From Planctomycetaceae bacterium UBA4732 (GTDB taxonomy: Bacteria; Planctomycetota; Planctomycetia; Gemmatales; Gemmataceae), in NCBI GenBank assembly GCA_002404095.1, contig DHJA01000113.1:1-18611 (forward strand): a DNA stretch of 18,611 nt. The letters run 5' to 3'. The notes beneath the pieces are model-generated. The model had not been told where the DNA came from. It saw nothing but the letters and a program-made list of their open reading frames with translations, and searched no databases. Position numbers and translations under genes: made by a program. Position 1 is the first letter of the stretch; each line of letters begins with the position of its first letter. Below are positions 8,601 through 15,854 of the stretch, one piece after another.

Positions 8601-8772
8601 CGCACCCGAGAGCGGCGAGCCAGATGGCGTGACGCGGCGCCGCTCCGCGCTTTGCCAACCCACGCGCCGCCCCGGCGGCCGCCGTAATCGCCACAGTGAT
8701 TTGCAGCAACACGACGGCCGCGCCGATGGCCGCCGCTTCTCCCGGATAAAACCACGCGAAAAAGCCGCTCAT
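5665..8772 (-). CDS. M56/BlaR1-like receptor protease with regulatory-repeat tail (array copy 3)
   Basis: The 1035-residue integral membrane zinc protease has BlaR1 topology. Membrane segments lie near 14-36, 48-70 and 152-174; the cytoplasmic protease loop carries HECAH (256-260) and EEVCDD about 40 residues later as the expected third ligand; a fourth membrane segment lies near 361-382. The tail from about 405 should lie outside the membrane. It holds about seven modules of the G-x-V-x-D-x-x-G-K-P-V-x-G-A type (carboxypeptidase regulatory-like/Ig-like) in place of the penicillin sensor. It is the last gene of the array, with an 11-codon blaI remnant overlapping its start (ATGA). The protease half is nearly identical to copy 2, while the tail is closest to copy 1. 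It lacks the short GRGNTNHYF-type insert present in the tails of the other two. Function by family: signal-activated repressor cleavage; ligand unknown. Confidence 0.88.
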   Translation of the reverse strand: MSGFFAWFYPGEAAAIGAAVVLLQITVAITAAAGAARGLAKRGAAPRHAIWLAALGCVLVSPVLVILTGRVGLVLVRFDLPKPQHVVETEPDEPRVESLPAPASAPSYPDRETAKRAEALNPITTTAPVLTDYRSTKGDMPVKPVVVAPTSPWRAVIGALFLTWAVGVAFLLSRLLHGCRVLARLRRAARPLGARRYADVLDAVASLLRITTLPPIRTSPLVHGPAAGGVLRPCVLLPERLCNSLDDRQLRDVLIHECAHLLRRDPLVGLLQRLAEALFWPHPLVHYLNRRLARAREEVCDDYVLQAGDARAYARTLLTLAEGGVCQPVAASGLFDPNWKLEDRVAGLLDPRRTPMKRLRPWTIIGFTAVLLAVCTVGAAIRAGGEPAKNDNTDTKNPKEAVVAADVSKAVIEGVVADEAGKPVGGAVVRVVSYTPSPGPMPARTAADGTFRLFLNQASARYTVVIASAEDGARQGIYEFHDTVLPQTVQARIVVKPSRKMTVRVTDASKKPVEDAAVGVAEYGSWAVLANAETDAHGAVSLRLPRDARIFQVVALKPHVGLDYFENYPSWPVDHFGEPPAQVDLVLDGARTISVRAVDSADKPLAGVELNPWTVKKKGKFFYVNLGGSAMKYVSAHTDHDGLAAFDWIPTDVQESVTILNEGREYSLPNLPRQDPKPPYVTLTAKLFHSTPISGKVTLPDGKPAAGVLLQVEGIRFRNVVRTKADGSYSILVCPNQTYVIAVTDENWAAPSYTGVVVGDESPPVRFDFHLGKGATLRGKATVGPDDKPAPNKAITVIEQGTLVRWAETGLDGRYAIRIGPGHYRIRGPLQRDQPEGITVKEEQTIDKDFHLARLSELEVLKGVVLAETVDGKPVGGAILRGMAARFDGSGEVEGVADEKGRFELRRPPVRTFLYARNPEGTLAAIVTIGEDDETVKVVLSPAGKLLGRVLDKSGQPEKGASILYGPRIGPQEKPFNTYMNTHTDAAGRFTLLGVVPGADCSIRVFGKTNRKIKVVPAMKAETLDLGDFVCEPKD

Positions 8773-8801
8773 GGCTGTTTCCTTTCTGCCTGGCCGATCA
8801 A
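8769..8801 (-). pseudogene. Remnant of blaI 3' end (11 codons)
   Basis: Read on the minus strand, this segment gives L-I-G-Q-A-E-R-K-Q-P-stop, matching the end of the intact BlaI (L-I-D-R-A-E-R-K-R-P-stop). It keeps the same ATGA overlap with the following receptor start. Upstream of it the similarity stops abruptly at a GC-rich junction. It is too short to be a gene; it is interpreted as the leftover of a duplicated blaI-receptor cassette, and it may persist because it supplies the AAAGGAAA ribosome-binding region. Confidence 0.7.
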
Positions 8802-8860
8802 GACCGCGCGCTCCCCTTCGGGTTGCGCCTAAACGGCTGCGCCCGCGCTATTTCCTTGGT
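8802..8860 (-). repeat. Shared intergenic segment, copy B
   Basis: On the minus strand the end of receptor copy 2 and the following bases contain GCCGTTTAG-(G)CGC-AACCCGAAGGGGAGCGC, matching the equivalent place after receptor copy 1 (12130-12185). It marks the same duplication junction in both spacers. CCCGAAGGG is a small perfect hairpin. It could also be a dispersed GC-rich repeat; this window alone cannot decide. Confidence 0.55.
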
Positions 8861-11800
8861 TCGCAGACGAGGTCGCCGAGGTCGAGCGTCCCCAACTTCG
8901 TGACTGGCGCCACATTGATAACCCGGTTGTTTTTCCCGTTGTAGACCGAGAAACGGCACTGCGCACCAGGGACGACGCCGACTACTGTAAAGCGACCAGC
9001 ATCGTCCGTTCTACAGAACAGACTGGTCAGGGCGTCCGGCTTGTCCTGCGTCCCGATGCGCAGGTCGCACTGGACGCGGGCGTCGGCTATCGGCTTGCCT
9101 GATTCGTCCAAGAACCGCCCTTGGAGTTTGCCCGCATCGCTCAGCAGGATCGTTACCTTCTCTTCCATTGCGCCGACGGTGACGATGGCGGCCATCGTTC
9201 CCTCGGGATCGCGCGCGTAAACATACGTATCGACGCGCATGCGCTTAATCTCGAACCGGCCCTTTTCGTCGGCGTTCCCCTCGATATCAAGCCCTCCGGA
9301 CAGTCCGGCTCGAATGATTTCCCCGCTAATAATCGCCCGACCGACCGGCTTGCCGTCCAGACCGCCCGCCAGCACGACGCCCTTAAGGACGCTTTTATCG
9401 AACTCATCGAAATGTAGGTCCAGGTCCAGCGTCTCCTCCGCCCCCACTGTAATTACCTTCTGGCTTCGATAAATACCGTCGAACAGGTAGCGGCCCGTCC
9501 CGAGGCGGATGGCGTAACGACCGTCCGCATCCGTATTCGTCGAGCGGACAAGTTCTTCGCGCTTCCGCCCGTGGCCGCCGAATTCCGGGGCGAGAACGTC
9601 GCCCTGTTCTCTAACGGTGATGCCTTGCATGGGGACAATCCTGTTATCGCTGCCGGTCGTCACTTTGCCGCGAACGATGGTACCTTTGCCCAGGCGGAAA
9701 TCGATGTCGGTGCGCGGTTCGCCCTCTTTGACGATGATTCCGGTCATGCCCGGCGCCGCCCACTGTTCGTCGGTGACGGCGATGATGTAGGACTCGTTCG
9801 GGTAAACGAGTAAACCATAGCTGCCGTCGGCCTTCGTGCGTACCACTTTTCGGAAGTAGTGATTCGTGTCGCCGCGTCCTTCGACCTGGAGAAGGACGCC
9901 CCCGGCTGGCTTGCCGTCTGGCAGCGTGACTGTCCCGCTGATCGGCGTCTGGCGAAACAGCTTGGCCGTCAACGTCTCATAAGGCGGCGTAGTTTCCTGA
10001 CGCGGCGGATTGGGAAGGCTGTATTCCTCGCCGCCGCCGAGGATCGCGACGCCGCCTTGCAGGTCTGCCGGAATCCACTCGAACGCGGCAAGGCCGTCGC
10101 CATCGGTGCGCGTGGAAATGTACTTTATCGGCAATCCTCCGATACTAGCTCCGAGATTAGCGTCGTAGAGCTTGCCCTTCTTTTTCACCGTCCACGGGTG
10201 CAATTCGACGTTGGGCAATGGCTTATCCGCCGAATCGACGGCGCGGACGGAAATAGTTCGGGCGCCATTGAGCGTCAGAGTCACCTCAGCCGGCGGATCA
10301 CCGATATTGTTCACGGGCCAGGAGCGATAGTTCTCGAAATAGTCGAAGCCGACCTTGGGCTTGAGGGCGACGACCTGGAAGACGTGGGCGTCGCGCGGCA
10401 CACGCAGCGAGGTCATGCCGTGCGCGTCGGTCTGGGCCTGCGCCAGAAGAATCTGTAATTCACTAACGACGCCGACCCCGGCAGCCTCCACGGGCTGCCT
10501 GGCGCCGTCGGTCACGCGCACGGCCATCTGGCGGCTCGGCTTCAGGACAATGCGTGCTTGCTTCACCAGGGAATCGCTATGGTCCCGCAACTCGAAAATC
10601 CCTTGTCGCGCGCCGTCCTCGGCCGACGCCGTGACGGCTACATAGCGGGTGGAAGCCTCATCAAGGACAAGGCGAAAGGAACCGTCCGCAGAGGTCTGGG
10701 TCAGCGGAGGTTTGGGAGGAGGAAGATAGCCGACGATTCCAACAACGGCGCCGGCGACCGGCTTGCCGGCCTCGTCCGCGACGACGCCTTCAATGATCGC
10801 TTTGGAAACATCCGCCGCGACAACAACTTCCTTTGGCTTTTTCGTGTCTGCATTATCTTTTTTAGCAGATTCACCGCCCGCGCGGATCGCCGCGCCAGCG
10901 GTGCAGACCGCCAGCAGCACGGCCGTAAAACCGATGATTGTCAACGGATGGACGCGCTTCATGGGAGTTCTCCTTGGGTCGAGCAGTCCGGCCACACGGT
11001 CTTCGAGTTTCCAGTTCGGATCGAATAAGCCCGACGCCGCGACGGGTTGGCACACGCCGCCTTCGGCCAGCGTCAAGAGCGTACGGGCATAAGCGCGGGC
11101 GTCGCCCGCTTGCAAAACGTAGTCGTCGCAAACCTCTTCGCGCGCCCGCGCCAGCCGGCGGTTGAGATAATGCACCAGCGGATGCGGCCAGAAGAGCGCT
11201 TCGGCCAGACGTTGCAGCAGGCCGACGAGCGGGTCACGCCGCAGCAAGTGGGCGCATTCGTGGATCAATACGTCGCGGAGCTGACGGTCGTCGAGCGAAT
11301 TGCGCAACCGCTCCGGCAAGAGGACGCACGGCCGCAGTACGCCGCCCGCCGCTGGCCCATGGACGAGCGGCGAGGTCCGAATCGGCGGCAAGGTTGTAAT
11401 GCGGAGTAAGGAAGCCACGGCGTCCAGTACGGCCGCGTACCGTAGCGCGTCTAGGGGTTGGGCCGCGCGGCGCAGACTTGCAAGGATGCGACATCCGTGC
11501 AGCAAACGCAGCAGCAGGAAAGCCGAGCCGAAGGCCCACGCCAAGAACAAGGCGCCGATGACGGCGCGCCACGGATTGGTCAGCGCGACCGCGACGGCCT
11601 TAGCCTCCATCGTCCCGTTAGCGGATCGGTAAACGGTTGGGACAGGTGCGGCCGTGGTGAGAGGGTTCGGCGGGACGGACGGCGTTTCGGTTTCGCGCTC
11701 ACGGCGCGGCACCAGCGCGGACGCCGCCGACGCGGGCGCCCTCAATGACTCAACCTGTGGTCCATCTGGTTCGGCCTCGACCACCGGCGCGGGCCTGGGC

Positions 11801-12039
11801 AGGTCAATACGCACAAGCACCAGGCCCACGCGGCCCGTTAGGACGACCAGAACCGGGCTGACCAGTACGCAGCCGAGCGCGGCAAGCCAGACGGCGTGAC
11901 GCGGCACCGCTCCTCGCCTTGCCAGCCCACGCGCCGCCCCGGCGGCCAGCGCGATCGCGACAGTGATTTGCAGCAACACGACGGCCGCGCCGATGGCCGC
12001 CGTGTCTCCAGGATAAAACCACGCAAAAAAGTCGCTCAT
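8848..12039 (-). CDS. M56/BlaR1-like receptor protease with regulatory-repeat tail (array copy 2)
   Basis: This 1063-residue paralogue shares the four-segment BlaR1 layout: membrane helices near 14-36, 49-72, 157-179 and about 366-386, HECAH at 260-264, and EEVCDD downstream. The external tail of about 650 residues carries the same repeated G-K-P-V-x-G-A modules. The frame stays open upstream to 12192, but those bases are the shared spacer and the blaI remnant read in a different frame, so MSDFFAWFYPGD at 12039 is the start; it overlaps the remnant's stop as ATGA and has AGAGGAAA upstream. The tail is the most divergent of the three, including the final module, which ends with Cys/Arg-rich segments. 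There is no promoter or TACA-N2-TGTA operator in the 134-bp spacer, so it is probably transcribed from the blaI promoter. Confidence 0.88.
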   Translation of the reverse strand: MSDFFAWFYPGDTAAIGAAVVLLQITVAIALAAGAARGLARRGAVPRHAVWLAALGCVLVSPVLVVLTGRVGLVLVRIDLPRPAPVVEAEPDGPQVESLRAPASAASALVPRRERETETPSVPPNPLTTAAPVPTVYRSANGTMEAKAVAVALTNPWRAVIGALFLAWAFGSAFLLLRLLHGCRILASLRRAAQPLDALRYAAVLDAVASLLRITTLPPIRTSPLVHGPAAGGVLRPCVLLPERLRNSLDDRQLRDVLIHECAHLLRRDPLVGLLQRLAEALFWPHPLVHYLNRRLARAREEVCDDYVLQAGDARAYARTLLTLAEGGVCQPVAASGLFDPNWKLEDRVAGLLDPRRTPMKRVHPLTIIGFTAVLLAVCTAGAAIRAGGESAKKDNADTKKPKEVVVAADVSKAIIEGVVADEAGKPVAGAVVGIVGYLPPPKPPLTQTSADGSFRLVLDEASTRYVAVTASAEDGARQGIFELRDHSDSLVKQARIVLKPSRQMAVRVTDGARQPVEAAGVGVVSELQILLAQAQTDAHGMTSLRVPRDAHVFQVVALKPKVGFDYFENYRSWPVNNIGDPPAEVTLTLNGARTISVRAVDSADKPLPNVELHPWTVKKKGKLYDANLGASIGGLPIKYISTRTDGDGLAAFEWIPADLQGGVAILGGGEEYSLPNPPRQETTPPYETLTAKLFRQTPISGTVTLPDGKPAGGVLLQVEGRGDTNHYFRKVVRTKADGSYGLLVYPNESYIIAVTDEQWAAPGMTGIIVKEGEPRTDIDFRLGKGTIVRGKVTTGSDNRIVPMQGITVREQGDVLAPEFGGHGRKREELVRSTNTDADGRYAIRLGTGRYLFDGIYRSQKVITVGAEETLDLDLHFDEFDKSVLKGVVLAGGLDGKPVGRAIISGEIIRAGLSGGLDIEGNADEKGRFEIKRMRVDTYVYARDPEGTMAAIVTVGAMEEKVTILLSDAGKLQGRFLDESGKPIADARVQCDLRIGTQDKPDALTSLFCRTDDAGRFTVVGVVPGAQCRFSVYNGKNNRVINVAPVTKLGTLDLGDLVCEPRK

Positions 12040-12128
12040 GGCTGTTTCCTCTCGGCTTGATCGATCAACGTCCGAATCCGCGCCGCTTCTTCCGGCGACA
12101 CCTTGCGCCGGTCGAGCAAAGCCGCCAG
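12036..12128 (-). pseudogene. Remnant of blaI 3' end (31 codons)
   Basis: The minus-strand translation from 12128 is LAALLDRRKVSPEEAARIR, then TLIDQAERKQP and a stop. It differs from the last 30 residues of the intact BlaI encoded at 15344-15733 at only a few positions (K for T, Q for R, Q for R). Similarity ends at the 5' side near 12128, where the shared spacer sequence begins. The DNA-binding winged helix is entirely missing, so this cannot act as a repressor. The final TGA overlaps the ATG of receptor copy 2 exactly as intact blaI overlaps copy 1, showing that the whole blaI-receptor unit was duplicated and blaI then lost. Confidence 0.85.
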
Positions 12129-12185
12129 ACTGGGCGCTCCCCTTCGGGTCGCGGCTAAACGGCAGCGACCGCGTTAGTCCTTCGG
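12129..12185 (-). repeat. Shared intergenic segment, copy A
   Basis: The bases after the stop of receptor copy 1 read, on the minus strand, GCCGTTTAGCCGCGACCC followed by GAAGGGGAGCGC. The spacer after receptor copy 2 has the same block with few changes. GGTCGC and GCGACC can pair around the GTTTA core, making a modest hairpin without a U-tract. It marks the boundary of the duplicated unit. Confidence 0.55.
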
Positions 12186-15100
12186 ATCGCACACGAGGTC
12201 GCCGACGTCGAGCGTCTCCGCTTTCGCCGCTGGTACTAACTTGAACCTCGGGTTGTTCTTGTCATCAAAGACTCTGATGCCGCATTCCGCGCCAGGGAGG
12301 ACGCCGAGTAGGGTAAAGCGACCAAGCGCGTCCGTCTGAATGAACAGGTCGGTTCGAGCCAGCGGCTTGTTTTCCGGCCCAAAGACCTGGCCGCAAAGGA
12401 TGCCTACTCCCGCCAAAGGCTTGCCCGTCTTATCGACGATGCGCCCCGTGAGCTTGCCCGAGGCGCTCAGAACGACATTCGCCGTGTCGTCGTTCTCGCC
12501 GACGGTGACGAGGGCGGCCAGCGTTCCCTCGGAATTTCGCGCGTAGAGAAACGTCCTAGCAGGGTAGCGTTTGAGTTCAAAGCGGCCCTTTTCATCGGCG
12601 ACCGCCTCGAATTCGCTGGACCCCTCGAAGATAGAGGTCGCTCCCCGCAGGATCGCGCCGGCCACGGGCTTGCCGTCCGCTGTTTCCGCCAGGACGACGC
12701 CCTTGAGCAGTTCGGACAGGTGGGCGAGATGGAAGTCTTTGTCGATCGTCTTCTCTTCCTTGACTGTGACTTCCTCCTCGTTGCGGTGTAATGGCCCCAT
12801 GATCCGGTAGCGGCCCGACCCGACGCGGATCGCATACCGCCCGTCCGCGCCGGTCTCCGCCCAGCGGACGAGCGACTCGGTCTTCTCGGTCCTGTTGGCC
12901 TGCGGGGCGACGTCGCTCCATTGCTCGATCAGCGTGATGGTCTGCTTGGCGGCAGGCTTGTCGTCCGGGCCGATTGTCACCTTGCCGCGAAGGATCGTGC
13001 CCTTGCCCAGGCGGAAATCGAGACCCTCGCGCGCCGCCCCCTCGCCGACGACAACACCGGTCTTGCTCGGCGCGGCCCAGTTTTCGTCGGTGACGGCGAT
13101 GATGTACGACTGGTTGGGATAGACGAGCATGGAATAGGAACCGTCGGCCTTCGTGCGCACAACGTCTCGGAAGTAGTGATTCGTGTTGCCGCGCCCTTCG
13201 GCCTGAAGGAGGACGCCCGCGGCCGGCTTGCCGTCCGGCAGCGTGACCTTCCCGTTGATCGGCGTATTGTGGAACAGCTTGGCCGTCAGCGTCTCATACG
13301 GCGGCGTGGGGTTCTGATGAGGCGGTTGGGGAAGACTGTATTCCTTGCCGCGGTAAAGGATCGTGACGCTGCCTTGCATGTCTGTCGGGATCCAGTCGAA
13401 CGCGGCAAGGCCGTCGTGATCGGTGCGCGCGGAGACGTACTTCATCGCCCATGCTCCGCTGAAATTCACTTCGGTGAGCTTGCCTTTCTTTTTCACCGTC
13501 CACGGCTCCAGTTCGACGCCGGGCAACGGCTTCTCCGCCGAATCGACGGCGCGCACGGAAATAGTTCGGGCGCCGTCGAGCGTCAGATCAACCTGGGCCG
13601 GCGGCTCGCCGATAATGGCCCCCGGCCAGGAGCGATAGTTCTCGAAATAGTCGAAGCCGACATGAGGCTTGAGGGCGACGACCTGGTAGACGCGGGCGTC
13701 GCTCGGCAAGCGCAGCGAAACCGTGCCGTGGGCGTCGGTCTCGGCGTGGGCCAGGAGCGTCGAGTAATCCAAAACGCCGACCGCGGCGCCTTCCACCGGT
13801 TTCTTCGCGGCGTCGGTCACGCGCACGGTCATCTTGCGGCTCGGCTTCACGACGATGCGCGCTTGCACCGGCTGGGGAAGGACTGTGCCATGAAACTCGT
13901 AAATTCCCTGGCGCGCCCCATCCTCGGCCGACGCGATGACGACTAGGTAGCGGGCAGAGGCCTGATTGAGAACAAGGCGGAATGTGCCATCCGCGGCAGT
14001 GTGCGCCGGCGTTGGTCCGGGAGAGGGCGTATAGCTGACGACGCGGACGACGGTGCCGGCGACGGGTTTGCCGGCCTCATCCACCACGATCCCTTCAATG
14101 ACCGCTTTGGAAACGTCCGTTAGGGCGTCGGCCGCCTTCGCTTCTTTAGTCGCGGGCTTGTTTTCCTTGGCAGGTTCGCCGCCCGAGCAAACAATGGCGC
14201 CGGCGGTGCAGGCCGCCAGCAGGCCCGCCGCGAGGCAGGCGAAGGTCAACGGGTGTACGCGCGTCATGGGTGTTCTCCTTGGGTCAAGCAGTCCGGCCAC
14301 ACGGTCTTCCAGTTTCCAGTTCGGATCGATCAGCCCCGGCGCCGCTATAGGAAGGCGGCCGCCGTCCTCGGAAAGCATCAACAGGGTCCGGGCGTAATCT
14401 GAGGCGTCGCCCGCTCGCAACACATAGTCGTCGCAGACCTCCTCGCGCGCCCGGGCGAGCTGGCGGTTGAGGTAGGGCAAAAGCGGGTGCGGCCAGAAGA
14501 ACGCTCCGACCAGGCGTTGCAGCAAGCCGACGAGCGGGTCACGACGCAAGAGATGGGCGCATTCGTGGATCAGCACGTCGCGGAGCTGGCGGTCGTCGAG
14601 TGCATCGACCATCCCATCCGGCAACAGAACGCACGGAAGGAGTACGCCGGCCGCGGCCGGTCCCGGCGCGAGCGGCGCGGTCCGAATCGGCGGCAATTTC
14701 TCGACGCCCAGCCCACGACGAACGGCGTCCAGCACGGCCGCCTTCCGCGGCGAGTGGAGCGGCCCGGCCCCGCGCCGCAAGCGGGCGAGGCCGCGAACCC
14801 CATGAAGCAATCGCAGCAGCAGGAAGGCGGCGCCGACGGCCCATGCGAGGACCAAGGCGCCGCCGACGGCGCGCCAAAGATCGACTTGCACGGCCGCGTC
14901 GGGGATTGCGGAGATAACAGATGCCTGAATGGGTACTGACGGCTCGGAAGCGGCTTCGGACTCCGTCCCTGGCGGCACAGGCGGCTTGGTCGTTTCGCCG
15001 TCCAGGGGCGATGCGGCTAGTGAAACGGCCGCTGTTATCGGGGGCCGCGCCGTCAACGGCTCGACCTGCGACCCTCTCGGGCCGGCCTCGACCGGCGGCC

Positions 15101-15347
15101 GGGCGATCGGCGATTCGATCCTTACCAATCCTACGCCCAGGCGCCCCGCTAAGACGGCAAGGAACGGGCTGACGAACACGCATCCGAGGGCGGTGAGCCA
15201 GACCGCATGGCGGAGCGCCGCCTTTCGCTTCAACAGGCGCGCCGCCGCGGCCGCCAGGGCGATCACGACGGCAATTTGCAGCAACACCGCGGCCGCGGCG
15301 ACGGCCGTCGCATCTCCGGGGTAAAACCGCGCGAAGAAATCGCTCAT
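12174..15347 (-). CDS. M56/BlaR1-like receptor protease with regulatory-repeat tail (array copy 1)
   Basis: This 1057-residue receptor is directly coupled to blaI through an ATGA overlap. Topology: membrane segments about 15-38, 47-72, 158-180 and 366-387; a short basic first loop (LLKRKAALRH) inside; a Pro/Ala-rich outer loop 80-155; a cytoplasmic protease loop with HECAH (261-265) and REEVCDD (301-307); then an external tail. Tail modules begin near 417, 505, 595, 698, 786, 881 and 966, each with a D-x-x-G/K-K-P-V/L-x-G pattern typical of carboxypeptidase regulatory-like domains. BlaR1/MecR1 proteins sense beta-lactams with a penicillin-binding domain and trigger loss of BlaI; that sensor is absent here, so the ligand must differ. 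The LLDPRRTPM segment before the fourth helix is shared by all three copies. Confidence 0.9.
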   Translation of the reverse strand: MSDFFARFYPGDATAVAAAAVLLQIAVVIALAAAAARLLKRKAALRHAVWLTALGCVFVSPFLAVLAGRLGVGLVRIESPIARPPVEAGPRGSQVEPLTARPPITAAVSLAASPLDGETTKPPVPPGTESEAASEPSVPIQASVISAIPDAAVQVDLWRAVGGALVLAWAVGAAFLLLRLLHGVRGLARLRRGAGPLHSPRKAAVLDAVRRGLGVEKLPPIRTAPLAPGPAAAGVLLPCVLLPDGMVDALDDRQLRDVLIHECAHLLRRDPLVGLLQRLVGAFFWPHPLLPYLNRQLARAREEVCDDYVLRAGDASDYARTLLMLSEDGGRLPIAAPGLIDPNWKLEDRVAGLLDPRRTPMTRVHPLTFACLAAGLLAACTAGAIVCSGGEPAKENKPATKEAKAADALTDVSKAVIEGIVVDEAGKPVAGTVVRVVSYTPSPGPTPAHTAADGTFRLVLNQASARYLVVIASAEDGARQGIYEFHGTVLPQPVQARIVVKPSRKMTVRVTDAAKKPVEGAAVGVLDYSTLLAHAETDAHGTVSLRLPSDARVYQVVALKPHVGFDYFENYRSWPGAIIGEPPAQVDLTLDGARTISVRAVDSAEKPLPGVELEPWTVKKKGKLTEVNFSGAWAMKYVSARTDHDGLAAFDWIPTDMQGSVTILYRGKEYSLPQPPHQNPTPPYETLTAKLFHNTPINGKVTLPDGKPAAGVLLQAEGRGNTNHYFRDVVRTKADGSYSMLVYPNQSYIIAVTDENWAAPSKTGVVVGEGAAREGLDFRLGKGTILRGKVTIGPDDKPAAKQTITLIEQWSDVAPQANRTEKTESLVRWAETGADGRYAIRVGSGRYRIMGPLHRNEEEVTVKEEKTIDKDFHLAHLSELLKGVVLAETADGKPVAGAILRGATSIFEGSSEFEAVADEKGRFELKRYPARTFLYARNSEGTLAALVTVGENDDTANVVLSASGKLTGRIVDKTGKPLAGVGILCGQVFGPENKPLARTDLFIQTDALGRFTLLGVLPGAECGIRVFDDKNNPRFKLVPAAKAETLDVGDLVCDPKD

Positions 15348-15733
15348 GGCCGTTTCCTTTCTGCCCGGTCGATCAGCGTCCGAATCCGCGCCGCTTCCTC
15401 CGGCGACACCGTGCGCCGGTCGAGCAAAGCCGCCAGCAAGCCCTCGGTCGAGCCGGAAAACACGACGTCCACCAACCGCCGGAGCATGTTTCGCACCGTG
15501 GCTTCACGCGGGACGGCGGCGCGATAGCGATGGGCGTGGCTGTCAGTTCGGCTGTGCAGCCAGCCTTGCTCCTTGAGCCGTTGCAAAGTCGTCTGCACGG
15601 TATTGCGCGCGACGCGGCGCCGCGCGGACAGCGCTTTCCACACCTCGCCGACGGTAACTTCGCCGCCCTTCCAGACGATTTCCATGATTTCCAGCTGCCC
15701 TTCGGCGAGCGGCAGCAGTTTCGACTTGGCCAT
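15344..15733 (-). CDS. blaI: BlaI/MecI/CopY-family transcriptional repressor
   Basis: The 129-residue protein fits the BlaI family. Residues 8-75 form the winged helix-turn-helix, including PLAEGQLEIMEIVWKGGEVT and the recognition helix ARNTVQTTLQRLKEQGWL (42-59). The C-terminal helical part (75-129) mediates dimerisation and is where family members are cleaved. The ATG at 15733 has AAGGAAAGG about 7 nt upstream. The stop overlaps the start of receptor copy 1, the standard blaI-blaR1 coupling. Upstream lie a near-consensus promoter and two TACA-N2-TGTA operators, so the gene and the receptors behind it are expected to be autorepressed. The name reflects family membership; no beta-lactamase gene is present, so a role in antibiotic resistance is not implied. 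Confidence 0.93.
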   Translation of the reverse strand: MAKSKLLPLAEGQLEIMEIVWKGGEVTVGEVWKALSARRRVARNTVQTTLQRLKEQGWLHSRTDSHAHRYRAAVPREATVRNMLRRLVDVVFSGSTEGLLAALLDRRTVSPEEAARIRTLIDRAERKRP

Positions 15734-15758
15734 GTCAGTGCCTTTCCTTCGGCGAGCG

Positions 15759-15772
15759 CCTACAACTGTCGG
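15759..15772. promoter_or_regulatory. BlaI operator 2 (imperfect dyad)
   Basis: CCTACAACTGTCGG matches operator 1 at 12 of 14 positions. Its centre is 22 bp from that of operator 1, about two helical turns, so both would face the same side of the DNA. It covers the expected transcription start. Confidence 0.75.
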
Positions 15773-15774
15773 TA

Positions 15775-15804
15775 ATTCTACCTACAGCTGTAGGCAGTTG
15801 TCAA
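15775..15804 (-). promoter_or_regulatory. Promoter of the blaI-receptor array
   Basis: On the minus strand TTGACA (15804-15799) and TAGAAT (15780-15775) are separated by 18 bp: a perfect -35 and a one-mismatch -10. Transcription should start near 15768, about 35 nt upstream of the blaI ATG. The spacer is almost wholly occupied by operator 1. Confidence 0.85.
15781..15794. promoter_or_regulatory. BlaI operator 1 (perfect dyad)
   Basis: CCTACAGCTGTAGG is a perfect 14-bp palindrome containing TACA-GC-TGTA, the core bound by BlaI/MecI/CopY repressors. It lies between the -35 and -10 boxes, so a bound dimer would block RNA polymerase. Confidence 0.85.
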
Positions 15805-15854
15805 GGACTTTTTTTGGCGCTGTTGCAAAAAGGGAATTCGGTCGGCGAAGAGCG

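Noticed and set aside
12040..12192. A 51-residue N-terminal extension of receptor copy 2
   Set aside because: These codons are the shared spacer and the blaI remnant read out of frame. The true start MSDFFAWFYPGD matches the starts of both paralogues.
5665..15733. A beta-lactam resistance operon (blaR1-blaI-blaZ)
   Set aside because: The receptors have no visible penicillin-binding tail and no beta-lactamase or PBP gene is present; only the membrane/protease part and the repressor belong to the family.
15805..15854. A rho-independent terminator after the antitoxin gene
   Set aside because: There are T-runs on the minus strand (CCCTTTTTG) but only a 4-bp hairpin before them; too weak to call.
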